Shown here piece after piece: positions 1 to 12,736 of a stretch of 64,000 bases of DNA. The DNA lies in the NCBI GenBank assembly GCA_014898415.1, contig RCTD01000010.1, positions 62,001-126,000 on the forward strand, given 5' to 3'. Numbering within the stretch: position 1 is the stretch's first letter; the number at the start of each line of letters is the position of its first letter. Under the pieces are notes generated by a model. It did not search any database. It was not told the DNA's origin and worked only from the letters and a program-made list of their open reading frames with translations. The DNA comes from Stromatinia cepivora. Taxonomy: Eukaryota > Ascomycota > Leotiomycetes > Helotiales > Sclerotiniaceae. Position numbers and translations under genes: made by a program.

Positions 1-1814
1 GTTGGGATAAAAATTCGGATATCTTTGCCTGCTACATACCACAATTCGTCATCAACAACCAGCGAGAATGTATGCCCCTTGGGAAGTCGATAGCTCTGAG
101 ATGGATTGGTCAGGTTGGGTTCGCCAGTATTGTCTGGAGCCCATAAATGCAACGTCCCACCATCATCAAGTGTCCACAATTCCTTCGAATGTCGGTAAAT
201 CTTTATTATCTCACGCCGAGAATGGGCGTTTGACTTGCTTGTAACAATGCTTCCACTTGAAATATCAACCTCAATCAGGTCTCCAATATTGTTCCCTAAC
301 CATAGCCTTGAGCCCTCATTTTGTACTTCCGCAGCTGGCTTGAAAGCTACGGAAATAAATTTGATTCCTTCAGTATGGGGTAGGGTCATTAATGATCCAC
401 TGTCTAATAGACTCCAAACCCTGGTTATGTGACCAGTTGTACACACATATTCTCCGCACACATCTAAAACGCGAGTATCGTACTTTGTCGGAATTTCGTA
501 TGTCCCTTTAGCGAAGTATGGAGGCCTACGGTTCGAGTGAGAGGTGTCAGGATATTCACCAGCCTTGAAAGATAGGCCTTCCCTAGTTACTGGAGTAGAA
601 GGGACATCAATCGATGGGCGAAGGTCAGTTCTAGTTGAAACAGAAACCATCGGAGTCCTAAATTCAGCTGGCGTTCTGTCGCTTGTCCTATCAACCGTCA
701 TAGATCTTCCATGAGATCTTGGTGGAGTTTGCAATTGTGCCGTAGGGTTCGAGAGAACTCTTTTTTGAGGGGTCGCTGAATTTAGTCCGTTGTCAGTCGG
801 CATAGCATTAGTCACTGGCGGTCTTGATCTGTCAACAGAAGGTCGAGGAGGTGGCGGCGGCATAGGCCGATTGCTAGAAATTTCTGGTGTCACATGGGCT
901 CTATTAGGTAACGCAGGTCTTCGGTCCCCCCCTGTAAACTGTGGAGATATTAGACTACGCCCTAGACCATTCGCCTCCTGATCTCTCTGCCTGCTTGAAA
1001 CCCCATGATGTCTAGGTGGAGGCTCGAAGGACCTAGATGAAGGAGTGTATGAGACTGGCCGTGGCCTATTCCGCGGCATGGGAGGCGCTACCGGGTATTC
1101 GTTTTCAACGCTTCCTCCGCTACTTGGAGGGCTACTAAACGGGGACGTTCTCTCTATAGGTATTTGGACGGATATAGGAGCCAAGTTCACACTTTCTGCA
1201 CTCGAACTGAAGCCTACTGGTTTACTCGATATCTTAGGTTTGTCGGCGCGATTGATCGGTGGAGGTCCTACTTTAAAAGAGGGGTTCCTTCTCACTTCAC
1301 CCGATCGTCTAGGAGGAGGTGGCGAGGGTGGGAGAGAAGACGGGTAAGAGGATGAGTTTTTGGTATCCGACAAGGGTGTATTGGATCGACTAGGAATTTT
1401 AAAATGTCCTTGAGAAGAAGTATTGAACGAGGCCGAGAAAGGTGCATCTGTAGATAAATATGCCGGGGTATTTGCCAATGAAACATTTAGACTTTGTATC
1501 TTTTGAGGTGACTGGGGCGGTTGAACAGTAACAGCGGGAGGAGCAGTTGATGTTGACCTTGAAGAAATAGCACGAGTGGGCGATGGGGATAACTTTCGAC
1601 CGCCATTGGCACGCGGAGGCCGCAGTGTAACATCACTTGCTTCTGCATCACGACCTCTCGCAGCTTGAACTGTCTCCGCCAAATGCGATACTGTCTCCGG
1701 TCGATTTGGTATGGTTGGCGCTGCTCTAGCAGTATCTCCAGAATTTGCAATATTCCTCAAACCTTTTGGAGAGACTCCTCTGGTTGCAGTATTATTGGTC
1801 GGTTGAGCATTTGC
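1..1814 (-). CDS. WD-type inositol polyphosphate 5-phosphatase, N-terminal part (partial)
   Basis: One uninterrupted reading frame runs from the ATG at 1812-1814 off the left edge, giving about 604 residues. Residues 1-430 are low-complexity, rich in Pro, Ser and Arg, with SH3-ligand-like stretches such as PPSPPPPRR. From about residue 433 the sequence becomes a beta-propeller-like domain (YDTRVLDVCGEYVCTTGHI, then TLDDGGTLHLWAPDN, then GHTFSLVVDDELWYVAG). From memory of the family, this order of a proline-rich head and WD-like propeller before the phosphatase domain marks the fungal homologues of type II inositol polyphosphate 5-phosphatases, which hydrolyse the 5-phosphate of phosphoinositides at membranes. 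The catalytic domain lies outside the window, so the enzymatic call rests on the propeller alone. Another WD-propeller protein is possible but less likely. Confidence 0.72.
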
Positions 1815-2655
1815 CATTTGTTCGAAATGAGACCGCAGAGATGAGACCGGTTTCTAGATAAATCAAGTATTAGCAGGCTATTCATAACACTATAAATTAT
1901 GTTCCTACTATGGACGAGCCATCTAGACTCTCTTTCTCTGGCTCCTCCATGATGTATGCTTTGCAAACTGCAAACTAGAAACAATAATGTCGCATGCGAC
2001 TGAATATAAGAATTCTATCCCCTTGTTCATAAGAGGGCCCTCTAATATCAGAGGATCAATGTTAAGCCCGCCGTCATTGGAAATGGCTCGTATGGCCTAT
2101 AAATTATAGCTTCGCAGGCCAGCCAGTTCTGTTTTGTGTGGAGTGTCAAGGGGTTCCTCTAATTCTGTTATCATAAACATAAAAATTGAAAGTACTAAAG
2201 TGAATGGACGTTTAAGAGAGTGTTGGTTAGTTTCCTCGAGAGAAGTTAAATGTGATAGAGAGGGGTCAAATTATATTGTGTTGTTGGTCTATTCTGTGAA
2301 TGATACTGAGCTCAAATGTTCACTTTCACTGTGTGCATCCCTCCTTGTGGCTTCGCGGCACTAATTACAGGGGTCGGCCTGGATTGTTTAAGTCGTTTTC
2401 AAAGATCCGCCAGATTGATAAGAGGTTTACTAAAGGTTAAAGGCTGGAGGTGCGCAATTATCTGATATTGAAGGCGACAAGGCTAGCATTTCTAAAAACA
2501 TAATCGTACCATTATGATGATGACTTAATAGAAAGTTTTTTGTATAATAAATAAAGCAAACGAAATTATTTAAACCTCCTTGTTTCCTTTAATACAGCAC
2601 TTTAAATATCCCCTCTTTGTGTGAAAGCATATTAAAATTCAAGTACACCTTCAAT
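1815..2655. other. Divergent intergenic region
   Basis: This stretch separates the divergent 5-phosphatase-like gene and the DUF4748-like gene and presumably holds both promoters. No reading frame with coding character, tRNA or repeat was found. Short AT-rich tracts lie near 2520-2620, just ahead of the rightward gene. Confidence 0.6.
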
Positions 2656-3241
2656 ATGAACACTGTAAGTGACTTATTAATTGCTGTTGCGGATAACAAT
2701 GAGCGAGCAATGAGCAATGGTCCTTCTAGGCGCGGATAGCTAACATAATCTAGGTAAAATCATTCTGGTACTGCCACAAATTTCACATCTAAGTCTCCAT
2801 TTGTTGATGGTAAATCTCGACTAACATGATGTATTCAGGGTTGGATGGGGCTCACTATGTGTCGGTATGCTTTGAAAGGTGGACAAGTCATCTTCGACAA
2901 TCAGGTACTAACAAAGGATTACAGCCGGTGGAACAGCATACTATTTCGCAAAGCAATCGATCAACGCAGATAGAGCTGCGCGATTTGAGGCAGATCAGAA
3001 ACGCAAGAGACAGCAAGAAGCTCTAGAATACACTGGCAGAACAGGTGGTTACGCGGGGTCGGGAAGCAATGGTGGACCAGCCAAATCGGACAGTGCCGGT
3101 TCCCCAAGCCATGAAGTATCGACAACTGAGCCTGCGCCGACAAGCCATGCACCGGAGAGTGAGGGACAACGTGTAAGAGAGAAGAGCAAATATGAGCCGG
3201 CGGAACCATTTAGGTCGAAAAAGGGCGACAGATTCAGTTAG
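2656..3241 (+). CDS. Small DUF4748-like membrane-anchored protein, four exons
   Basis: Proposed exons are 2656-2664, 2754-2767, 2839-2864 and 2925-3241. All junctions are GT/AG and stay in phase, giving 121 residues. Residues about 4-22 form one hydrophobic segment ending in CVAGGTAYYFAK; a basic and charged helix follows (SINADRAARFEADQKRKRQQ), then a Gly/Ser/Pro-rich linker and a charged tail ending KKGDRFS. I recognise this layout from short fungal proteins filed under DUF4748, whose function is unknown. A single N-terminal anchor followed by a basic stretch would suit a mitochondrial or other organelle membrane, but that is inference. The first three exons are only 9, 14 and 26 nt, so automatic annotation is likely to get the start wrong. 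Confidence 0.72.
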
Positions 3242-3839
3242 ATTGAGCGACTCCTTTATCGTTAACTAAAGCGATGATTATTACGGCAAATTGATTTGGT
3301 ATTGGCGCGCTGGGTGCTCCTGTGTATATATATATATATGTGGATACGTTAGAGTAATTCCACAGAACTCAACTCCTACCGAATTCGCAGATTGTTGTGA
3401 ATCCTTAAACACACTGTTACCTTACTTTGCTTTGCTTGCTTTGCTTTGCTGCCGTTGATATAACATTTATAGGGTACATCTTCCCAACAAACCATGAGCA
3501 AACACGAATCTTTATAGGATATATGCATAATGCTAAAGAGAAAAGTAGTTGAGAAAGTACTTGGTACTAGAGCTCACTGCATCATTGATGTTAGATTTGT
3601 GAAGGTAAGATCTTACCAGGCATCCTTTCATTGGCACGCTCTAGCGAATCTGGACCTTTTATCACGAAATCCTTAAGCTTCATTTGATCTCATCTAACCA
3701 TCCCACTTCAAAAAAGTCCACCCCAAAGCCGTTTATAATCCCGTCTTAAAACAACTCTTCTCTTTAAATTCTATTACTTCGTCGCAAATGTCGAAGTTCA
3801 TACATACATCTTGAGTCTTCTTTCAACAACTTCTCGACA
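3242..3839. other. Intergenic region with short simple repeats
   Basis: Holds the 3' flank of the DUF4748-like gene and the promoter and leader of the CID/SR gene. A (TA)n run sits at about 3323-3340 and a TTTGC-rich slippage tract at about 3425-3452. No coding frame was seen. Confidence 0.6.
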
Positions 3840-5606
3840 ATGGCATCGCATCAGCTTGCCATAGCGAAAGCCTCGTTTTCTGCAAGTCTACTTCGACGCG
3901 ATCCAACGCCAGTATCAAGAGAAGCTATCGCAGACTTTCATAGCCATTTGAACAACGTCATACTGCAATGCTCGTCAATAAATGTCCAGGTTTGATCATA
4001 CACTCTAATGGATATAACTATGCGATAACTAAATCGTGCTCGAGGATAGAAATGCAAGCAATGGATATTGGAGCACATTGTACAATCTACAGCAAGATTT
4101 ACAGCACTGGGAAAATATTTAACAGTATTTACGATATCATTCACAAAATCTTCAAACGGCGAACCTTCAATCAAGCGCAAGCGCTTGCATATACTCTACC
4201 TTCTTAACGACATCCTTTACCATTGCAAATACCGAACCAACGATGTATCTGTTTGTGGCAAGATTCAACCTGTATTGGTCAATCTACTCGGAAGCGCAGC
4301 ATCATTTAAAGATTGTCCAAAGCATCAGCAAAAAATTCAAGATTTGCTTGATATATGGGAGGAGAAAGGATATTATTCCAACGAATACATCGGAAAGCTG
4401 CGCGAAGCTGCAAAAATCGCTTCAGAGGTCGGACAGTTCACAGAAGAATTGATTAGGTCTACGGAAAATGGAGAGCAAGGGCTTGGACCTAAATTAACCA
4501 AGACCGCACCATTTGTTATGCCAGCAATGCATGGAGACGCATCGATGCCCTGGTTCGACTTGCCCGCTGGAAATTTGATGCCACATATCGTTCCAAACTC
4601 AACCAGACCGATAAATCCAGACATGGTTAAGCCATTGCAGTTTGTTGCCGGACCGGCGGATGAAGAACTTGTCATCGCCGTGAAAGCTCTTCTAGATGAT
4701 GTTCAAACCATTTTTGGTGCGGGGCCTGGCCAAGATGAAAGAAGTGTGTGTGATGTGGACGAACTCGGTCAGCCAATTATCCTGGACGAGATTACCGGCG
4801 AAATAATCGATGGAGAGGGTTACTATGGGTGGTCGAGAGTATTTTGTGAGAAGATGAAGAGACGGCGCAAGGGACTGGAACCTATTAGTGAGCGCGGCCA
4901 ACACAGTCAAAGTAGAAGCTTGAGTCCGCAGAGAAAACGGCGCCATAGTGAATCAGAGGGGTCCGAGGAAAGCTCCAGGAGTCGCCGGCGACGACGCTCA
5001 TACAGCTCTTCGCGCTCACCATCGCCTGATTACGAAAGACATGCCAAGCACAATGAATACTCTAGATCAACTTCAAGGGGCAGGCGACAAGATTACGGCG
5101 CATCGGTCGATAATGGAAAAGATCATGGCGAGGGTGACTCTCCCAATCGACCTACAGGAAACGGAGACCTGCAAATGCCTGAGACTTACAATGCGGCCGT
5201 ACCTGCTCAACAGAGCGGTTTCCCCTCAAACCAAGCATATACGAATCCACCAATGCCGTATCAACCATACCAACAAGGCTTCATTCAAGCGTTCCCTCCA
5301 AATCTTGCTCAACATCAAGGTTCAATGCCGTGGCCACCGCCTCCTCCTCCAGGACATCCACCATTCCCAAACATGCCTTTCAATCCTATTAATACACAAT
5401 GGCCTCCTCCACCACCACCACCTCCACCACCCAACGTTCCTTCAAATTTTCAACAAACTGCGGGAGGCTATCCCACTGGGCCCACAGGTTGGCAACCGCC
5501 GGTACAGGGAGGTCAAGGGAGAGGCTACCACAAAGGATGGAACAATTCATATGGGGGACAAGGGAGGGGTGGCGGAGGAAATTTTAGGGGAAGAGGTTGG
5601 TCATGA
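3840..5606 (+). CDS. CID-domain SR-rich RNA-processing protein
   Basis: Exons 3840-3989 and 4050-5606 give 568 residues with a phase-0 intron. Residues 1-150 form an all-helical CID (RNA polymerase II CTD-interaction) fold, with the signature NVQKCKQWILEHIV and, further on, KRKRLHILYLLNDILYHCK. A central acidic stretch follows, then an Arg/Ser-rich region at about 340-410 with RSRRRRRSYSSSRSPSP, proline-rich blocks at about 455-530 and a C-terminal RGG-type tail (GRGGGGNFRGRGWS). CID domains bind phosphorylated Pol II tails, while RS and RGG regions contact splicing factors and RNA, so a nuclear co-transcriptional role is likely. CHERP and SCAF-type proteins have a comparable architecture; no exact orthologue is claimed. 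An internal long frame starting at 4068 lacks the first CID helices and is not the true start. Confidence 0.85.
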
Positions 5607-8248
5607 AGTTTTCATACACGCGACCAGCGGTTTTTCTGTTGAGAGTTTGGGATAGAAAGAATGTGGTTCTATGAAGCCCCCCACGCATCGTCATTAAAAA
5701 GCGGAGTACCTTGCCACAAAAATAATAGCATGTAAAATTATACGAAAAAATAAATAAAAAATCGAATATTGGTTGGATTTCCTCCTTGTGCAACCGCATC
5801 TAACCGGTGCAAAGGCAAATTTTTAGGACCCAATTTCCAAATTGTAAGAATAGAATGCGAGAACTGACATGATAACACCCAATGCGACTTAATCATGTTA
5901 TCCAACATCTGATATGTTACATACTGACAGCTGATGCTTGAGAATCCTATCTGGCCAAGCCTCAAGATAATGTAGACGGCGGCGATAACCACCATTTTAG
6001 GACGTTCGGTTTACTCCCGGGACAAAATTCCAGAAGGACAAATTGAATCAATAATGCCTAGACCTACAAGTCCGTTTTCCCTATCTACCAGCGGGGCGGC
6101 AATTGCGGTGAAAATGTCAGAATTTCAAGTCAGGATTTTCACAAGGATTGATTTGACAATGTCAAGACCAAATGATGGAACGACGTGTTGCAGTCAGGAT
6201 CTTTGAATCTCAACAATCGTTCGGACTCGAAATTCCTCGATTACAATGTGTGGCAATCGAGATTTATTTCATGGTCGGACAGTAAGCCATATAATTTGAG
6301 TCGTACAATTCTAATTCCAGAAATATGTTGTGAGTGATAAATGTGGTGATATATTGTCCTAGAAAAAGGCCATATAACCAATTTAAATGTCGTGGTACCG
6401 TGACTAGAAACAGTGTTTGGTACCTAGTTAATATCCAATTACCTCAGCTCAAATAATGTGACAATTTAATCTATGCCGCGATTTGTGCTCTCTGTACTAT
6501 GTACTTTCCCATCCTGTAGCCACTATAATACTTTGAGATGGGCTTGCAGCTTATCCGTACATCATCTATTAATACTACCCATGGTGTACATACTAGGTAG
6601 CTGCGATACATAATCCAACGGGTTTGAATGTCATCATGCTGCGTATCATGGTTGTGGTGTTCGCATGAATTTAATGGTCATATTCCGTGGAAAGGTACTA
6701 AGGTATCTTTGTCGTGGATCTTTCGTCTCTCTTGTGATCTCTTACTCACTCAATGGTAGAGTAGGTATCACGAGTTCAAGGTTCCTCATGATATTTTTGT
6801 TGTAGAAGGAGTTTTGTCTGTATCGGGGGTTGGTCCCTAGGGGGAAGAACTGGGATAAGAACTGGGATAATGAACCAGGTAGCAAAACCTCATGAGTAAC
6901 AACTTTTTGTCTCATCTAATCTAACTAACCTAATCTCATTCACCTCAATCTTCTCCACCACATGGAGATATACCATGCTTCACTAATAAAGCAAGCCTTT
7001 CTGTATTACCTCTACCTTATCAACAACCCAAAGAAAAAGACTATTAGATATGGATGGTCCCGCTCGTCGGCTCTTTACAATTTGGTCCATTTGATAGTGT
7101 CCACGAAGATTGAAACAATGAGTCTTAAAGTTACCTATCTGATGACTCGATGCGAACAAAGAGAATTTGCTTTCTTCACTTTACAATCCTATTTGTCAAT
7201 TCATCTCTATTTCAAATCTCCATTCCCACCTGAGCTGGCAATTGCTGCAGGAAAATCAATAAAAGTTATTTCACAGGGCACCAGTAACCTTGACAAGCCA
7301 TCTTGCATATCCCGTCGCAATTCCAATCCTCGGAACACACAATCACACAAAAAAAAAAAAGAACGACGTTGTAGAACCACACCTCAGTACCTTACCCATA
7401 TATCCTAGGTATACATCCGTCCACATATCACCTAAGACATCCAGACCTCATACTACAATTCAAAGAAATTCTCCGCTCGGAAAAGCATCTCTCAAGTCCC
7501 CGCCCCTCTTGTATGCAAGCAAGATTGGGACTTTCTTTCACTACCAACCATATCCATACATACAAACCATACAACCTATCCACGTCTTCATTAGCAAGAA
7601 CGTGTAGAGAACCACTTCAACGAAATTTCATCGCCCAAAGGTACCCCCACATCATCATTTGTTGCGTCGTTTGTGGCTTATGCAGGAGATAGAGCTTTCA
7701 GTTAAGAACTTCCACTACTACCTAAGAGTTCCTGAATAACTACTGCCTTTTTGCGAAAAGGATAAAAACTTCCACCAAGTTGCAAAGAGAGAAATTTAAG
7801 TTATTTTTGCCAACGATCAGCTGAATTAAGACAAAGATTCTCCGTTTATCTTATTGCGCGTGGGATTTCAACTTCATGCGTTTGTGGACGGATCATCTGA
7901 GTCGTTGAAATTTCTCAATTGATTTGGAAATTACCCCGCTGTTGATGTTTAGAGAAAGCTCCTCCTTCGTTCATCTTATTTTTGTTCTTCGAGGAACTCT
8001 CCTCATTCAAGTTCGAACATTAAATACCTGAATCCAATTGACTTGACTCTTTGCCAACTCGAGATAACTTCCTCAATTGAAGATAGGTTTCTTACAGAAC
8101 TCCGAAACTTCCAAGTCTTATTATCCCGCTTTGGTTCTCTTACTTCGGGTAGCTGCAAGGTACTATATCCCAGGAGGGTCGTCTTACATAAATCCCTAGC
8201 ACTGTGCCGTTGGCAGGAAAGCCGAAAACTGGGGGAACGAAAAGCATT
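5607..8248. other. 2.6-kb intergenic region
   Basis: Begins with the 3' flank of the CID/SR gene and ends with a pyrimidine-rich tract (about 6900-8240) that resembles a long fungal promoter and 5' leader for the ACT-domain gene. A leftward 85-codon frame at 5738-5995 is discussed as a finding but not called. The 148-codon frame at 6962-7408 has no coding character. Confidence 0.55.
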
Positions 8249-9881
8249 ATGAATGCTCAAATATCATTCATTGTGAGTAAATTTTAATTCAATTAACTGT
8301 TGGAGAGTCAGGAGAGAATGGGAATTGGCATGTTGTTGTCGGGTTGTCACTTGCATTGGGGTTGGAAGATAAATACATCTGAATGGTGTCTTGATCCAAA
8401 AACTATGATGTAGTCTACTCGGGACCACTCATCACCCAGTTTCCAAATTCACTTGATCTTTTAGGGGAAAGTAATTGTCATTTTTCCCTTCAAACATGTG
8501 AATAAGTCTCGTCGAAGATCAAATGCCGAGATCAACTTCAGACAATGACAAAGCTCCAAGATGACTACTTTTCTTCTTGCTTTCAATTCCTTTCCATTTA
8601 CTTCTCTCAACCAAATTAGTTATCATGGTCTTGTTCAAAATCTACAACAATGACACTCCAGATAATCTACACACACTCCAAACAATTACTAATCAATTTC
8701 AGGACGGCGAGTTCAGCCTGATCCACATACCATTGCCTCTATACTCTTTGCTGTTGCAGCCAATCTTGAGGGTACTGCTACCATATAAAGAAGCAGGCCC
8801 ATCAGATGAGAATCAAGATGAGGAAAATAGTCTTATATTCGACCAAGAGCATGGTTTTCTTAATATCAGTGTAACTCCAATTGAATGCTCAGTTGTCTGT
8901 CATAAATCTTGGGCTGAGGCTGTCTTTCAACCAATTATCAGTACATTAGCCAAAGATGAGAGCAACAAAGTTCAAATATCAACTGATAGCTACATTGTTT
9001 TCTCTGTTGACAGTACTGGCACTGATGCAGGCCAAAGAGTCATGGATCTCACCTCACCTCTCGCGATGGCTGGCGTTCCTATCTTCTTCATCACCACCTA
9101 CTACACTGATTTTATCCTCGTCCCATCCAAAGATCGTCATACGGTGGGCCAAACCCTCTTATCTCGCGGCTTTGAATTCTCCGAAGAAGATTCCGCCTAC
9201 GTCGTTCCAACCCCCTCTCATTCCCGCGGTCCCAGTTCCAACTCCAACTGCAACCCTCCTTCCACTCCACCTCCATCCAATATTGCCGAGCTCCAAGCCC
9301 GCACTTTCAAACATCTCAAACGTCGCAATGTGAAGCCTTTCGTACAGCCAGGTTTACGCCTGGTTCAATGTTCGGGTCGAGATCGTATGATTGAAGAACG
9401 AGCAATTTCTAACGGCAACGGCAACGGTGCGCATACTTCCTCTCCTCTCGATACAATCAACACTCGTCTCTACATGTCCATCGTCTCCGCACTTATCCAC
9501 CAACCCACTTTCCTCTCCCTCACCATCTCTCTCGAAGAAGGCTCTTCCCTCCTCCTTGACAAGAGTCTCCTTCCTCTTTTTGGTTCCTCGATCCAAGGCG
9601 ATACCGATGGAGATCTAGTGCCAATTTTCCTTGATCTAGTGGATTTACCACTGGAGAGTACAGGAATTGTTTGTGGCGTAGCAGGAAAATTGGTGGATGA
9701 GATGAGGTTGAATGATAAACCGGAGGAAGAGGGTGGTAATGCTTTTGGACAGGAATTATCATACTTGAGTACCGCGAGAGCAGGAGCAGTTGTGTTGAGT
9801 GGAGAAGGAAGTGAAAGGGCATTGGAGATGCTTGGGGGATTGTTGGATCAGGAGGGAGAGGGAGAAGTTTTGAATAATTGA
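8249..9881 (+). CDS. CASTOR/GATS-like ACT-domain protein
   Basis: Exons 8249-8272 and 8703-9881 give 400 residues. I chose the remote first exon because it encodes MNAQISFI, which leads directly into DGEFSLIHIPLPLYS, the start I expect for this family, and the 430-nt intron keeps phase 0 with a CAATTTCAG acceptor. The core SYIVFSVDSTGTD...SPLAMAGVPIFFIT...DFILV is an ACT_7-type regulatory fold. An internal low-complexity stretch rich in Ser, Pro and Asn precedes a second ACT-like half (LYMSIVSALIHQ, then VPIFLDLVDLPLESTGIVCGVAGKL). Animal CASTOR proteins sense arginine upstream of TORC1. A similar amino-acid-sensing role here is inference by fold only. The frame upstream of 8703 (from 8577) is intronic. 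Confidence 0.78.
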
Positions 9882-12736
9882 AGGGGTTTTTCATGAGCGT
9901 GATATAATGGATACATATGGGACGAACAGTGGAAAACTGGATGGAAGATGGAGACAAAACTCGGAAATCGGGAAGTGAATAAGTGCATTTGGTGGATAGC
10001 GAATCTTTTACGAGGGTGGCCTGGCTATTTACATGGTGGTATCGCATGCATACATAAAAGGAGTTTGTTTTATTACTTGGATTACGGGATGGGGAATGGC
10101 GGGTTGGATATCAAAAACAAAAATCGGGCAGGCTTGCATCTTAGCATTGGTTTTTGGGCGGAAGCCACTTAGGAAAGGGGAGGTTCATTGAAAAGCGTGC
10201 ATAGCATAGTAGGTGGGTAGGTACATAAGAAACATGAAAACTCATCTCAATCATGTTTTAGATGTGGAGATTGTGGTGATGTTATCTAAAGGGTGTTTAT
10301 CATCCTGGGGGGGTTTTGTTTCTTTTTCTTTCACGTCTTATTTCATCTCATCTCATCTATTCATCCATCCAATTTTCCATCTCATCCACCTAATCATTAT
10401 CTAGGTACCTACCTAGCCATCTGTCGATCTACCTATTTCATCCTCTTTTCCTTTCTTCCCTTCTACTTCTTAAGAATCATATCACTCCATCAACTCAATA
10501 CCTCTTTCTCCTATACCTCATTTCAACACCTCGCTTAACTTCCTTCCCTCCTTCCCTCCCTCCTTCCTTCCATCCCTCCTTCCATCCCTCTATTCTATCC
10601 CTGTAACCGCCCGAGCCTCAAAAGTTTATCTCACACTTTCGCAAATGGAATGAATATTCAAGAAAAACACGAACAAAAAATTCATAAAATCGCACATCAG
10701 CTAGTATGTATCGTGTGGAGATGCAGGCTCCTTTCTATATCAATTTCCGAATTATTTTTCATCGATATCCTTTCTTGAATGAAAATTTATTAGGCGATGT
10801 ATCAAGTAGCTAGAATTGTAAGTTTTTGGGGGTATTTGAGATTATCCTTTTCCAATGCGATCTGAATGTGCGGATTATGCTAGATATATATCCTTTTTGT
10901 TGGATGAAGTGATTCCCCAACCCTTTTCAGTTATCGAAATTTGATCAAGATTAGTATGCTATCTTCTTCGAATATAATTTGCAGGTGTGATATCATTTTG
11001 GATGATATAGAATGAATACAGAGAAAATATCTATTGCTCGTCTATTGGTGCTTAAATATTCAATATATAAGGAAGTATTCGGATTGAATAAAGTTTGAAG
11101 ACTTCGCACATCTCCACCTCACATATAATTCGATCCTCGAGATCTGAATGATTGTAAATCCAAGGACCTGCCTGGTGTTTTAACGTAACAATCATTTGGA
11201 GATGATAATCTTGTCCAGGTTCGCTCCAACTGAAGACTTTTATCCTTGGTGTTTATTACCTAGTTTAAGATCATAGATCTTGGAGCTAACTAGGTGCTCG
11301 CGGTCAAGGAAGCGGTTAAGACACTTTGTATACTATAGTTCAGTGTCTTTGGGGATGGTAAGTTTCACAAGAATGAATTGGTATTCACCTGCTTCATTTT
11401 CTGTGAAGCCCCCGATTGATGTGACAATCTCCATGACATTTAGGCATTTAGGACTCTTTGAATTGAAAGAGGACCTGGATTAATGTGTCGGATTTGGTGG
11501 TGGTATCAAAGGTATTGAGAGAGACAAGAATTCTAATGTTATATTCTCGGTATTCAAGGGCTTCGAACATCACAGAACCGAAGGCCCCCAACAAAACACC
11601 ACCGGAAAGATAAAATCATGAAATATTGAATAGAGGAGGAAGTGGATAGTGTGAGGGAATTATAATATATAAAATCACAACTTCAAGGCCAATTCCTCTT
11701 TTCGTAGCAAAGCCAAACACTTATATGCACTACAAATTGTTCAAGTTAATACATAGATAGATGTGAAGGAAATATTTGTGGAAATCCATTTTTGTGCGCT
11801 GTAATGAGGTACATATGATCATTTTCAACGCATATGATATACCATACACTTAGAAGAGCGAGAAGATAATACTACGGTAGACAACTAACTGTAGTTGGGA
11901 CAATTGGGCAAAGTCACGAAGAACAAAAACTATTGAATCAGTGAAATTTCACTGGTGAAGATTCATTAGTTCTACAGAATATGTGAACTCTTCCCCGAAA
12001 CTGGAACTGCCAGCAACAGGAACTCAAATAAATCAGTAGAAAACAGCACCAGATATAATTTCAGCTCACCTCACACAACCCAATTAGTCACGATAACCCA
12101 CGCCCAGCCAATCGCCCACAAAGGAGGCTGTACAACGTTGACTATGGCTGGCGGATGTAGTCAAAGTAGAAATGATGTTCGACTTAGCAAGACATATGTT
12201 TCTGATACTCCCTACACCAGACAAGACGAGTACGTGTTAAGAAATCGATACAAGATTATGCTCTTCAACGGATAGAATAGCCTTAATATAGCGCGGGACG
12301 CTACTGGGTATCATTGATATTAGCCTCGAATACATCCGTTTTTAGTTTGAGGTACTGTGCCAAGCGATCGGAGTTATTACTCCGGCCGCGCATATATTAT
12401 ATATTTAGTGATACTAAAAGATTTGATAGAAAAAACTTGGTAGAAGGAAGAAAGATGAAAGAAGTTGAGCCCGATCAGGTGATATAAGCAAAAAAAAGAT
12501 GACACTTCACTCCTGTTTTAAATTTTGATCGATCTTCATGGGTTTCTTCGATTTGCCATGATTGTAAAAGTGGGGAAGAGGTAAAAGGATTCTGGGGAAG
12601 GGAAGGATGAGCTCGGGTGATGAGAGCTAATCCTTGTGTATTACTCTGTACTCGGTAACTCTGTACTTCATTTTGTCTGGACAAATGTAGAATTAATTGC
12701 ATGATGCATGACATAAAAGCAGGTGTGCTATTATTT

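Noticed and set aside
6735..6795. tRNA-like words (CTCAATGGTAGAGTAGG, then GAGTTCAAGGTTCCTC)
   Set aside because: The A-box-like and B-box-like words are only about 10 nt apart, leaving no room for an anticodon arm, and no acceptor stem pairs.
6962..7408. 148-codon rightward frame
   Set aside because: Low-complexity composition, no recognisable domain, and it lies in pyrimidine-rich leader-like DNA.
9520..10047. 175-codon leftward frame
   Set aside because: Overlaps the ACT-domain gene on the opposite strand; its open reading is a shadow of that gene's codon bias.
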